Shown here: positions 52,988 through 64,000 of the stretch, piece after piece
Position numbering within the stretch: the stretch's first letter is position 1
Layout of the letters: each line of letters begins with the position of its first letter
From: Stenocarpella maydis
Taxonomy: Eukaryota > Ascomycota > Sordariomycetes > Diaporthales > Diaporthaceae
Assembly (NCBI GenBank): GCA_002270565.1
Contig: NQMI01000022.1
Span: forward strand, 1 to 64,000
DNA length: 64,000 bases
Direction: 5' to 3'
Position numbers and translations under genes: made by a program
The notes under the pieces: model-generated
Database searches by the model: none
What the model saw: the letters and a program-made list of their open reading frames with translations, nothing else
What the model was told of the DNA's origin: nothing

Positions 52988-53915
52988 TCAATCAAATGGC
53001 CATGAAGCGTTGACGCTATCGGGGAGTGGATATTTGGGCCAGAAGAAGAAAAAGCCGCCCCCCCCCCCAAAAAAAAAGAAAAAAGAAAAAAGAACCAAAA
53101 CCAATGCGTTGACTCATGGGGGGCGGGGGCACAGCCGATTCCAAGATCAGGTGGTGACAATGCTAGGAACGGCGAGCGGCACCGGGAGAGCAAGTAGAAG
53201 AGCATGTGAAAGACAGGTGGCATGTCCTCCTCCTGAAGCAGAATCTCCGGCATCAGTGTGTACTACAAGCCGCCCGGGCTGTACTATAAACGGTTTTGCA
53301 GCATTCACGATGGTTTTGAAACAATACCCTATTGCATTTGCACGGCGTCTCGCATGGCTCGGTAAGGGGGACCAGGAAGGAAGGAAGGGGGCACCGGGTT
53401 GGGCAAGACGGGTTTGTCACAATTGGTAAATAGGTAAATACCCGAGGGCATGATTTCTCTTCCGGCGAACGGGGCCAAGGACGAGGCGCCCTCACACAAG
53501 CAACACATGGAAAACAAGCACATGATGCTCCTGTAGTTTTCATCCTCTGATTCCCGACTGCTTAGTCGGAAGGGCCAAGAGACGACAAGGTCCTGATGAA
53601 GAAGACAAGGGAACATTGACGGAGGCCTCGCCTGGGTGCGTTAACTCTGCGATTGACTTGCTTTTACTGTCAATAAATTCTCCCTCAAAAGTACCGCACT
53701 CTGTCTATCTACAACCTGCAGAGGCTAGATCATATGCCCAGTCGCTTTTCCTTGCCTCGCTCGCGGACTCCCAAACACTGTCGAAAGCACCCGCGTATGC
53801 GGCCACATTTACGTCTTGACACTCTCTGCTTCGGATATGCAGTAAACAGAGAGTCCAACGCAGATACGCCCCATGACCCGCCCCCGTGGACTAACTGCCT
53901 CAAGGCCCATCAAAA
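52988..53915. terminator. 3' region between convergent genes
   Basis: About 0.9 kb between the RING gene (+) and nup192 (-). A-rich tracts near 53070-53100. No gene supported. Confidence 0.4.
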
Positions 53916-56900
53916 TCAGTGAAATAACACGGGCAGGGCCGCAGCCTGTGTCCCGTTGCTCTTGGGCGCGGCCATCTCCTCCTCGAACTCGAGGAACCCC
54001 GTCGCAGCGATGAGCACCATGAACGACTCGGCCAGCTCCTCCACGGCCTCCCCCAGCACGAGGGCGGCCTGCCTGTCGCCGCCTTCCCCGACCCCGCCGG
54101 CACCGGCGCCGGCGCTGGATCCGGCGCCAGGCGCCTGGTTGCCGCCGATGCCCGCGCTGCGCTTGAGGGTCTGCACGACGAGCATCCTGTGCTCGGAGAG
54201 GAAGCGGCGCGCGGGGCCCTGCGCCACGCTGCTCTGCGGGCCGCGGGTGAGCACGGCGGCGCAGATGACGCGCGCCACGCGCACGAGGAGGGCGTAGTGC
54301 TTCTCCAGGGCGGTAGTCACGGCCGTGGCGGCGCCGGGTCCGCCTGCCGGCCGGTCCTCAAGGAGCTCCGGGTCTGCCGCGAAGAGGCCCGACTGCTCTA
54401 TGGCCGGGAAGAGGTTCGCCTGCAGGGCGTGCTTGGCGCCCTCGCGCGTCTGGCAGATGGACAGGACCAGGGCGAGCCGTGCGTTCCAGAGTAGCTCCGC
54501 CTCGGTGTTCCCTGTGTCTGGGTGTGAGCTTGGGCTGGTCTGTGTTGGCTGGGTTGGGGATCACCTGGGGAGACGGGGGGGGGGCAGGCGGGCAAGCTTG
54601 CTTACTTGGCCTGGGGTTGATTCGGGGTGAACTTACTTGTTTGGACGATCTCGAGCCACTCTGCCAGCACCGACCTGAGCGAGTCGACCAGGATGCCGAT
54701 AAAGTTGAGCCTGTTCAGGTTCTCGACCACGTACGCGTCTTCTTCCACGATGCCCACCTTGACCAAGGCGTTGAGCAGGACGAGGGCAGCCGTCTGGCAC
54801 GCGGCGTCGCTCCCGTAGGCGTCGTCACAGATGACATTCAGCAGCCTCTCCCCGTGCACGTGTATTGACTTGACCGCCTTGTGGCGGCTGGGCAGGAAGT
54901 CATCGTCGTTCTGTGCGATGCCCGCGAGGTAGCGGTAGCAGATACTGTAGTAGAGGGAGCGCAATTCCGAGTTCCCAGCCCACTTGCCGATGGCCGCTAG
55001 GCAGATTTGGAAGAGTTGGAACAGCTTGTCACTGACCAGGTCTCCGGCCTTCTGACTGTCTACGTTCCGAGGTGTTGTTGTCGAGAAGTCGATCTTGAAG
55101 AGCAGGATCTTCGCAAGCTTGGCCAGCTCATATGCCTCGTCCGGGCTATCTGACGCATATATCTCGAGGCTAGGGAGCACGGCCTGGAGCGCCTGGAGAA
55201 GAAACGACGTTTGTGCGCTGCCCTTGAACTCGTTCGACTCAAACATTACGAGGAGCACATTGCTCCAATATCTGAGGACTTTGAGGCGGAAGGAGCTCAG
55301 CTGTTTTTGCCGGTTCGAGAAATCCAGGAACTCCAACAGGAGCAACTCCTCCCTGTCCAGCAAGTCTAGGTCCTTCTCAGCAGCAATCTGGCCCAGGCTG
55401 GCGAACTCGCTGCGTTTCAGCATCAAGATTTCCTTGACCCTGGCGATGTTGTATATCGGGTTGCCATCCGCATCCTCAGCCAAGCAGGGCCTCAGGTCCA
55501 GGTCACGATAGTATTGAAATTGTGGTGGTGGCACTTCCCAGTTCTGCCCGTCCGGCGGAAGAAAGTCGAAAAGGTCAAAGATACTCGAGACTGGCATGAG
55601 TTCGCCGTCGTCGCCCTTAAGCTGCCCATTTAGAGCGTCAATGAGCCGCCGTTTGAAATGAGGTAGTCTGTGTTGGGAGACGCTGCATAGCTCTATGCTC
55701 GCGTACTCCAGAGTGATGGCGCGGAGGGCAAGGAAAGACACGAAGGTCATGGATGATTCAGTGATGAGGAACTCGGGCCCGCTCATGAGCTGGCCGTCCC
55801 AAGACAACGATGGCTGGATAGGGATTTCGCCGAGGAGCAGGTGAAAGAGGAACTCGTTCTCTCTGAGTTCTACAAGAACGATGGGAGATGTCAGGGGCGA
55901 TGTCCAGAGGATCCGGAGGATCCTCATGATCTTGAACTTCAGTTCAATCGTCCACCGCCACACTCCACCCTCTGCATCACCGAAAGGCGTCACCAAAAGG
56001 ACACGCAACATGTTGTGAAACATGGAGGTGCGGGAATCGAAGTCCCCCCCAGTCTCGACAGACACGGAGTCCATGCCACACTGAAAGCCAAGGAACAAGT
56101 GGGCTATAGTGGGTTGATTGGGAGTGGCCTGTAAGCAAGCGAAGATAAAGTCGAGAATGTACAACTTGATCGTGTAGTCGGGCGAATCTGCTCCTCGCGC
56201 CAGGTCAAGAGGAGTTGTCAGTTCCGCAATGAAGGCACCGGATATGGACTCGGCGTCACCATTTGACTCCAAAGCCACAATAGCTTTGTTGCGATGAGTT
56301 TGGCCGAAGTGGCCAGGGTTCCAAGCTGAGGCTATCCTTGCTGAGGAGGAGATCTTCTCCAGAAGTTTCAGGCATGAGAGTGTCAGCCCCGGATGACCCA
56401 TCCCGCAGTAGCGGCCCAGGTTGACGATCAAGGTAAGGTGATTCATCATCCCATCAGTGAAAGATGTATATGATGTCGCCACTGGTTCTCTCTTAATGGA
56501 CTGACTCCGGAGAAGAGGGCGTACGAGATCGGCATAGGTATCCTGCATGTCGAGGACTTTACTGATGACCTCAACAGCGCGTATGGTGCTCAATATAATG
56601 GGTGAATCTGGAGGCGCACTGGCGAGTTGAGCAACATCATCAGGGTGCCTTTGGTTGGCTGCTTCAAAAAGTGCAGTCATCACCCGCTCGTTCAACATCC
56701 ACTCCATAACACGCGCGAAGGGATGAAGCCTGACATAAGTAGCGAGATCCGTCGTCGCCATGATGGAATCCACAGGAATGTTTGTCTCGTTGCCGAGCAC
56801 GATCAGATCTTCGTTGAAGGTGTTGAGACACAGCATCGCAAAATCAAGACAACTGAGCCGCAGCATCCTCATCTGGGTCATGTCTTGTAAAGATCCGGAA

Positions 56901-59306
56901 TTGTCGGCAAAGACAAAACCCAGGACATAGTCCACGTAGGGATCGATGCCTGGCATCCTGACTTGGGACCCCAAATCCTCTGGAAAGGGGAGAGCATCAT
57001 TTAATGGCGAGGACTCGCTGACGGGGGTGATGAGAGAGTTTAAGAGTTGAACCACTGCGTTCGGCTCCTCAAATCCACGAGAAAGCTCCAGCAACTGCCT
57101 TCGCATTTGCGCGGCCGGAGTTTGGTTGGTCGGCCCGACCGGTTGACGCCCTTGTATCTGAGGTGTGTTGTTCTGCCCGGTCGCCCACGAGTCGAGGACG
57201 GCCCACATTATGGTACCCTCCTCTTCCGTCTTGCGGCTCATGAGCGCCCGTAAAGCATAGAAAGTACATGACTTCAACCGGGGCGGAATCTGGGTACTAG
57301 CCAGAAGGAAAAGTCCCTGCACCAAGTTGAAGTCATCTGTAAGGAGGAATGTCCTGACGTCTTCGCTTTGTGATGCCAACTTGGTGATCAGTCTAAGATA
57401 ACACTCCAACATCATCGCGGACTCAGGTTCGGCCTCGGCTTGTTCGGGTGGTGGCTTTCCCGAGCGATAGATGTGTGATTGTGATGTGGAAGGCCGTTCT
57501 CGGAGTTTGACTGTGAAGAAATGGAGTTCCTTGAAGATCTGAGTCCACGTGAGTGAGAGTGATTTCCGCATCTTGCCAGATGCCGGCTGACTCTCGTCCA
57601 ATAGAAAGTTGTGGGCCGCTGTAGCGCAGGTATCGTCATCCGAGATGGACTGAAGCATCTCACAGAAGGCACTGACAAGTGGTGTAGACGCTCTTCGGGA
57701 AGCCCAGTGAAGAAAGCCCGCAAGGTTGCTGTCCGGGTCTGTCCAGAAGGCTGAGGCTGCATCAGGCCGGCCCTCGTACGCGTAGGCAATAATCAAGAGA
57801 AACCGTTCCAGGTCCAAGTCTTGCTCGTGGGTTTGACTGAGCTGCCGTTGCTCGTCCTCTTCGCTCCGCATCCTGCGAAGTGCGTCTGGGAGGTTCGAGA
57901 TCATGCCCTCGACCAAGTTCTCCAGGTGGACCATGAGGATAGTTTGAAAATAATCCGAGAACTGGGCCGCATCGAGAAGGGAAGGCGATTTTCTCTGGAG
58001 CCAGTGTCTTATTCCGAGGCGACCGGCATCCTGCCACTCCGGTGTCTTAACGTCTGCAGCAACGGATAGGAGAAAGTCAAATGCACCAGCCTTCATAGCC
58101 TCGGAAAAAGGCCCGAAGAACATCTCCTCATCTGCAACCATGTCAGCGCGAGTGAAAATCGTAGCAGGGTCGATACATACCAAACTTTTGCCTGCCTGTC
58201 TCACCGATCTGTGTGAACCAACCCGAGTATTCAGCAATCCACCATACTTGTACTGCAGCATGCAGGTACGGCATAGTCCAGGTGTCGTCATCGGACTGCT
58301 TGATTATCAACTTGTTGAATTCCTCCCCTTCTTGCGTGGAGGCGCTCCCATCGGGGGATCCAAAACAAGACATGTAGGCGCCAATGACGGGGAAAAAGTG
58401 GACTATAGGAACGTGTTAGCATATGCACCTGTACCACTGCTGGCCACTATTCATACCTAGGAGGTGATCGTAGCGATCCACCTTCTGCAGATATTTGAGG
58501 AGCTGCCTGAGATCTTCGGCTCGGGCGTGGCGTTTCTCGATCGCGCTGGCCATTACCCAAGCTAGCAGCTCATGTTGCTGGGCCAGACTGACCCGTGAGA
58601 ACTCGACCACCTCGTGGTAAGGCAGCCGAGGGGCAGCACCAGCGTAGACGACGTTATCAGTGGTCATCCGGTCCGCGAGCCTCTGTAGCCAGGTCTTGAT
58701 GTCTTGCATGGCGGCCATATACCTCGAAACAATCTTGGTGTTGTCCCTTCCGCCGTAAATGTTCTCGGTGACGTACGTGCCAAAGACGTCTTGTAATGGG
58801 GCGAGGTCTTCGTCGTCAGATGTCCGTATCTGGATGCAAAGCCGCATACAGTCCAGGAGGTACCTGCGTTGTTGGTGGAATCGGATCACGCCGCATTCCA
58901 CCAGTGGGCGGCCGAGTGTTCGAGTGTCGTCCTGAGAATCGAGGAGCAGTTTTGCCGAGTCCACCTCATCGAGGTCTAGCTCGTCGGCGAGCTGGAGGGC
59001 CATCTCCTGGAACTCGGCGTTGATGGAGTATTGCTCGTCGTCGACCGTGATCTTTCCTGTTGTGCAAGCCTCATCAGCAGCGTTCTGTCACTGCCCAGGG
59101 TCACTCGTATGGGCCAACGAACCAGACTTGACAGCATCGCGGCTGGCATTGCTCCTCGGCCGCTTGTCGAGGAGCTTCTTGAAAGCCTCGGCGTGGGCGT
59201 CAAGCTCCTGCTCGAGGAGGTGGAGGCTCTCGAAGCGATGCTCGCATACCGCGACCAGCTCTCTGTGGAGGGCCTGGAGGCCGTCCAGGGCAGTGACTTC
59301 GGCCAT
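53916..59306 (-). CDS. nup192: Nucleoporin Nup192 (1698 aa)
   Basis: Five exons: 59123-59306, 58457-59056, 58181-58402, 54637-58131 and 53916-54511; introns of 66, 54, 49 and 125 bp, all phases consistent. The product is the large alpha-solenoid scaffold nucleoporin (Nup205 in animals), part of the inner ring of the nuclear pore, which binds Nic96/Nup53. Recognisable stretches include MAEVTALDGLQALHRELVAV, GKITVDDEQYSINAEFQEMA, WWIAEYSGWFTQIGE, FFGPFSEAMKAGAFDFLLSV and WLQRKSPSLLDAAQFSDYF near the N-terminal third. The length agrees with mould orthologues (about 1.7 k). The last intron joins LEIVQT to NTEAELLWNARLAL; its position is the least certain. The extreme C-terminus has a Gly/Ala-rich loop. 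It is divergent from tel1 across 722 bp. Confidence 0.93.
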
Positions 59307-60028
59307 GGTGAGGTGCTCTGGTGCGCTGACTTCAACGCATCGCAGTGTCTCCGCTCTGTGTATGCCGAGTCGGGCTGGCAGCGCTGGGATGAACCTGGGG
59401 TCGCTGCGGTGCTTCTCGTCGTCGCGGCAAGTAGAGGCGCTGACACGGTTGGACTTTTGGGTGCAGGGGGGCTGTCGCGTAGCTTGGCGTCCGTACACAA
59501 ATTTGGCGGCGACGCGGTTCTGCCGCCCACGCAGTTGCCCAGGGCCGGAGCGGTGTTAGACCTTCTGCAGCCTTGTTGGCCGTCTCCCAATCATAGAAGC
59601 GTCAAGTGCGGGCCTGGGTCGTTGAGTGGTCCGGGTGGTCAGAGCTCCCACGGCGCCTAGACAGGGGCACCCCGGCAACAGACGGTGGAAGGTGCACAGC
59701 AGTTCGGGGCGAGGTGCACTTTCGACGCCATCTCCCTCGTGCCTGATCTCTCATTATTACAGCCGCACTCTTTCTTTCACATCATGGATTACAAGGTGGG
59801 CATCTCTACAATTTCAACAAAGGTTGAGGCCCATCAGCATCTAACGTCCTGCCCGGGCACCGATTTGTGTCGCCTTATCCGCCTCGCACTCAAGGATGGT
59901 CCGTGAACCCTCGCCCATTCGCACTTCACTGCCCGGGGACTTGACCTCTGGCCTTGTTCTGTCTCCGCACACTCCTCGGCTTGCCCCCAGGCGAGACTTG
60001 GTATCGTCTGTATCGTTTGGTCACCACC
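59307..60028. promoter_or_regulatory. Divergent promoter, nup192 / tel1
   Basis: A 722-bp spacer serving two large conserved genes. A short plus ORF at 59784 (about 40 codons) could be an upstream ORF in the tel1 leader. The antisense frames at 59031-59660 overlap nup192 exons and are not genes. Confidence 0.5.
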
Positions 60029-63000
60029 ATGCCGCCAAAGGAGGCCCTGAGACCCAAGATCACCAATATTGCGCAGCTCAAGAGCGACATCGCCGGGGGC
60101 AAGGCGACGGCCCGCGCTGAAGCTCTGAAAGGTCTGTCGGGCAAGAGCCGTGGATAACCCGGTCAAATGGGGTTGAGCCGCTGACATGGATACAGACCTG
60201 GTCTCTTTCTACGGGAACCCTACTCTGGACCAGTAAGGTGCATATGCTCTGACCTTAGCAATCTCAAGCTAATGAGAGACAGTGAGGCCTTGAAAGACAA
60301 GGAATATCACAGCATTTGTGAAGCCTTGTTCCTTGCGGCCCTGGCCGACAAGCGTATGGTTTTGACCGACAAAAAAGGCAAAAAGGCGGCGGCGGAGCGG
60401 CTCGGCTTATGTGGCAGGGCTTTGCGTGAGACTGTCTCACACGGCCTTTCCAAATTGAAGGGCAAAACCGTGAGAGCAATCGTCGACCATATAAAGGGTA
60501 CGATTCTCCTGCCCGATGGAGACTTGTTCGAGCCTCTCGCGCGGGACTATATGCAGACGCTCGCCATCATACTCGACAGCCCTACCCATGTCGAGAACCT
60601 TGCTCTGAAAGATGGAAGTGACTGGAAGAAGTGTGCTGTCTTCGCTGTTGACAGGATATGTTACCTTTTGGACGGCGCTGATTCTGCCCATGTATCCATC
60701 ATCGCCAGCCGCAATTCGCCTGCCCCTGGAACTGGCCGCCATTCTTCGGTTGGCCCTTCGAGTGTCCGCTCGCGCCTGGCGACCCAGCGTGGGGCAGGCT
60801 CAGTCCAACGCACAGAACTGTCATCGCCTCTTCAGTGCTTACACTCCCTGATCTCCGCTCCAAATGCGCCTTACATGTCAATGCGTAATGAGGTGACCGA
60901 CGCTGTCTTGCGGGTGTTGCGATTGCGCTCCGATCTGGACAAGCTGCACAGGCTTGCCTTTTCGATCCTGAACCGCATTTTATTGCACACTGCTGGCGAC
61001 GATCCTGCCCTCGGTCAGCATTTGACTCGGGAGCTTGTGCCACTCCTTGGCTACTGGTGGCTGCGCAGGACCCTCGATAAAGACGAACTCCAGTTCTCGG
61101 TGCGGGATGAAATGCTCAAGACCATGCATGCCATCAGCGTCTACTTGGACTACTTACTCCAGGATGACCCGAGTGCGCTCCTCCTTCAGCAGGTCGAAGA
61201 ACTCTTGGACGAACTTTGGGGCGAGTACTCTTTGCGCAACGCTCGATCGCGACTTCAACTTGATGATGTGACCTTTTCATCCCTAAAGACTTCACCTGGT
61301 CACTTCTCCACCCATCTATTTTATCTCAAGCCTCTCAGACATCATTCCGAACGCCGCTGGGCCTTCGTTGAAGTCGTGTCTCGACTAGAGTTCATATACT
61401 CGCAGCACTCCAAAACCAATTCGCAGCGTCTAGAGACTGAAGATAGCCAGCCAAGGAAAAGACAACGTCGGGTCGGGGGCTCGAACAGGGTACACCAAAA
61501 GATGCTGTCGTCTGATGCCGCCACCAAGCTCACTTCGTTGCAACTGTTGCCCTTCTTCCTGCCCATGAGCAGCCTGGGCCAAGAGGAGATTCTGGCCGTG
61601 ATGGAGGACTTGCTGCCAATGATTGGCGACAAGCAAGGCCTTCTGTCTTCTTGGGCAATGATCGCATGTGCTAGGTATGTTCTCTTCCTGGTCTGATGGA
61701 GCCATCCACTCACGGTGTATAACCAGCTGTGCTCTTGAGTCTCAGGCGCCGGATGAAAACGCCGAGGCACGGTGGAAGCAAGTATGGCAAGTCGCCGTCA
61801 GATCCATCAGCATCCCCAGTACTTGCCGAGCAGCTTGCGTACTGCTTCATGTCATTCTTCAAATGCGGCTGGTGCCACAGCATGCGATTGCCGAAGATGT
61901 CAACCACATAGTGACCATGGCCGATATATGCGGACCGGCTGCTCTGCTTGACTCATCTCTGGTATTCATGCATTGCTTGGCAAGCGTCCGCAACTCGATG
62001 GTTCCTAGTGCCAGCCAAAAAACGTCTAGCTATATAATTCGATGGGTGTTTACAATGTGGCGACCAGGTGAGCCCAGCTGATTCCCTGCAATCTGCCAGG
62101 CGGATTCGCCGCGACCGACTTGCTCTTCGCTGACAACCTTTAGCGGAAACAACGTATGCCACGTCACTGGCAAGCAACATGGTACCAAGCGATCTGGTCA
62201 ATCTCCTCCTATCCTGTTGTGGCATGCCTCAGTTTGAAGTTTCGCCCCAACCAGGGCTTGCGGGCGGCACTCTCGGTCAATTCTGGAGATCCTACAACGA
62301 CACCATTCCGATGACTCGTTACTTGCTTCTACTAAATGAAGATGACGCCGCAGGACCGAGTCAACATCCAGTGGAGTTATCATATACGAATGGCGATAGG
62401 GAGTTATCAGGGCCAGACGAGGCCTCAGCCTCGCAACCATCAATCTCACAGACGTCAAAAACGCTCGTCTTAGATCTGCTCCACCCAAAGCTTACCGAAT
62501 TTGTGGAGATGCTACAGCCTGCTTCGCAAGTGGGAACTCGCCATGCCGAAGATGCAATAATGCACCTATCTGCCGATCGTTGGCGAAGTCTGCTGGCATG
62601 CTTAATATCAAGCAATATTCTGCTGTCGCACCTCGACGTGACGGAGCATCGGGGGATGAATGATATTAATGCCACCTTGCTACATCTGTGGGACAAATGC
62701 TTCCAGCTCGTTGGTCGATCATCTAAGAGTGGCGATTCCCTCGAACTGATGCTAGCGATGCTCGCTCCTCACCTCCCTCCTCTAGACTCGTTGCGTGTGC
62801 AGCAATTCTGCACCAAAGAGCCACATCTTTTGGGGCTCTTTCCAAGGTTGTCAGGCATCATAGACGAACAGCGCGGCGGACAGCGGGCCATTCGGGGTTC
62901 TGATGCAATGGAAGTAGACGACGAATTCGAGTCACAAGACAGGCGGCAAAAGCCCGGTGACAGAGGCTTCCTCATCCCGAGGACCAAGGTCGCGTTAAAC

Positions 63001-64000
63001 ATGAGCACCACCGCATTTTTCGAGACGACCAAGGCAAGACTGCAGCTTTTCTCCGAATATTTCAGTGACCCGGGGAAGGTTGGGCTTATCCCTGACACTT
63101 TCATGGACAAGTTCCTGTCGCTCAATGATGATCAATACCTTCTCTGCGGCGGATTCCTTGTCGAGCTTCTCCAATCTGACTTCGGCAATGTTTCCAATTA
63201 CGCCAAGGATATCGTTGAGAAGACTGCAGAAATGGTATCCAAGGAAAACTACAAAACATGCGAGGTCGCCTTGTGCATGCTGGTCGACGTGCTGCAGTCC
63301 TTCGCGCCTGTTTGGTCCATGGGCGAAGGTGACCCCGATGTCGTCAGTCCATTTGTGGATCTCTATAACCACCTCGTAAAGTCAGTCTGGCCGCACGGCC
63401 TGATGTCTTCAGAGGTTCAGTTATCGTACTCCGGACTACTCCTTCACCTATGGGAGATCAATGCCCAGTTTCACAAGGACAAGAAATCCTTAGTGTCACC
63501 CCCTCAGAAGACCTTACTTTCGACACCCGCCAGCCTCAAGGAGACCCGTGTTGAGATTCGCGACAAACGGCCAGGCCCTTTGTGGGAGGGTAGCATGCGC
63601 GCCAAATTTTACATTGCACCGAGACTGTCCAGGATTTTCGATTTTTTCGTTGTCAGCATCCACGAGGACATTTTTGTCGAGATTTTGGAAGCGTGTCCAA
63701 ACAATCCAGGGCTTCTGGAAGGTATTGCCTTGCGCATTTTCGTTGTGGCCGGCCTTGGTTGCAGGTGTCCAACCCTTCTCAGGCGATGTGTATACCACAT
63801 CGTGGAAACAACAGGGAAGGTTGCTGCATCTGCAAAGTATGCCACCCGCGGCATGAAGATGGTTTCGTTGGCAAGGTCATTGAAGTCGCCCCAGGACCTC
63901 TTCCAGCTATTCGCCCCCCAGCTTCTTTACACCTGGCTGGAGAAGGACTCCTTTGAAGATATCCCCTTCTGCATATTCGGCTTTGCCAGTCTTGATGACC
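60029..64000 (+). CDS. tel1: Tel1/ATM checkpoint kinase, N-terminal part (cut by window end)
   Basis: Exons so far: 60029-60131, 60196-60232, 60283-61674, 61727-62067 and 62144 to beyond 64000; introns 64, 50, 52 and 76 bp, all in phase. About 1,243 codons are present. The order of fungal Tel1 N-terminal blocks is clear: LKDKEYHSICEALFLAALAD (TAN region), AAAERLGLCGRALRETVSHG, KTVRAIVDHI, then TSLQLLPFFLPMSSLGQEEI and GDKQGLLSSWAMIACASCAL. Tel1 is the phosphatidylinositol-3-kinase-like kinase that senses double-strand breaks through Mre11-Rad50-Xrs2 and protects telomeres; the FAT and kinase domains lie outside the window. The third intron restores the conserved IACAS. A bipartite basic sequence (PRKRQRRVGG) could be a nuclear signal. 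Confidence 0.92.

Noticed and set aside
59020..59660. Plus-strand ORFs of 179 and 209 aa
   Set aside because: Antisense to the first two nup192 exons, which join in phase and carry the family's N-terminal motifs.

Overview
The window is nuclear DNA of a filamentous ascomycete (Pezizomycotina, most likely Sordariomycetes). The evidence is many 49-95 bp GT-AG introns with CTAAC/CTGAC-type branch sites, fungus-restricted families (Clr5 domain, Cwc21, a Ybp/glomulin-like protein, Mip1, Nup192, Tel1), and blocks of AT-rich, stop-ridden transposon DNA whose CAG-to-TAG changes look like repeat-induced point mutation (RIP). No bacterial-type system, CRISPR array, rRNA or tRNA gene was seen.

Layout. 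1-9.7 kb is a transposon-rich compartment: LTR fragments of two families, an inverted-repeat-bounded element at 3496-7930 that holds a degenerate DD34E Tc1/mariner transposase and LTRs of a further insertion, plus a few orphan ORFs and one possible spliced Gly/His-rich gene. 10.1-17.5 kb is a gene-dense housekeeping block: Cdc123 (eIF2 assembly), Cwc21 (spliceosome), a Ybp/glomulin-like protein and a SET-domain protein with a predicted signal peptide. 18.9-23.7 kb is a second island: a SNF2-type helicase gene is split by a terminal-inverted-repeat DNA transposon, which itself carries a MULE-like element with an 8-bp target duplication; farther along the same gene is a solo LTR with a perfect 5-bp duplication.

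25-42 kb is accessory: an HMT1-type ABC half transporter, a 58-residue two-exon cysteine-rich protein, a secreted cysteine-rich protein, a secreted type-B carboxylesterase, a small membrane protein, a large unrecognised RGG-rich protein and two short-chain dehydrogenases. 42.3-64 kb is again conserved: a Clr5-domain protein, mitochondrial DNA polymerase gamma, a Slx8-like RING protein, nucleoporin Nup192 and, divergent from it, the N-terminal 1.24 k codons of Tel1/ATM, which runs off the right end.

Exon structures were worked out by hand from splice signals, reading-frame phase and family resemblance; they are predictions. Family names come from recognised motifs, with no database search behind them.
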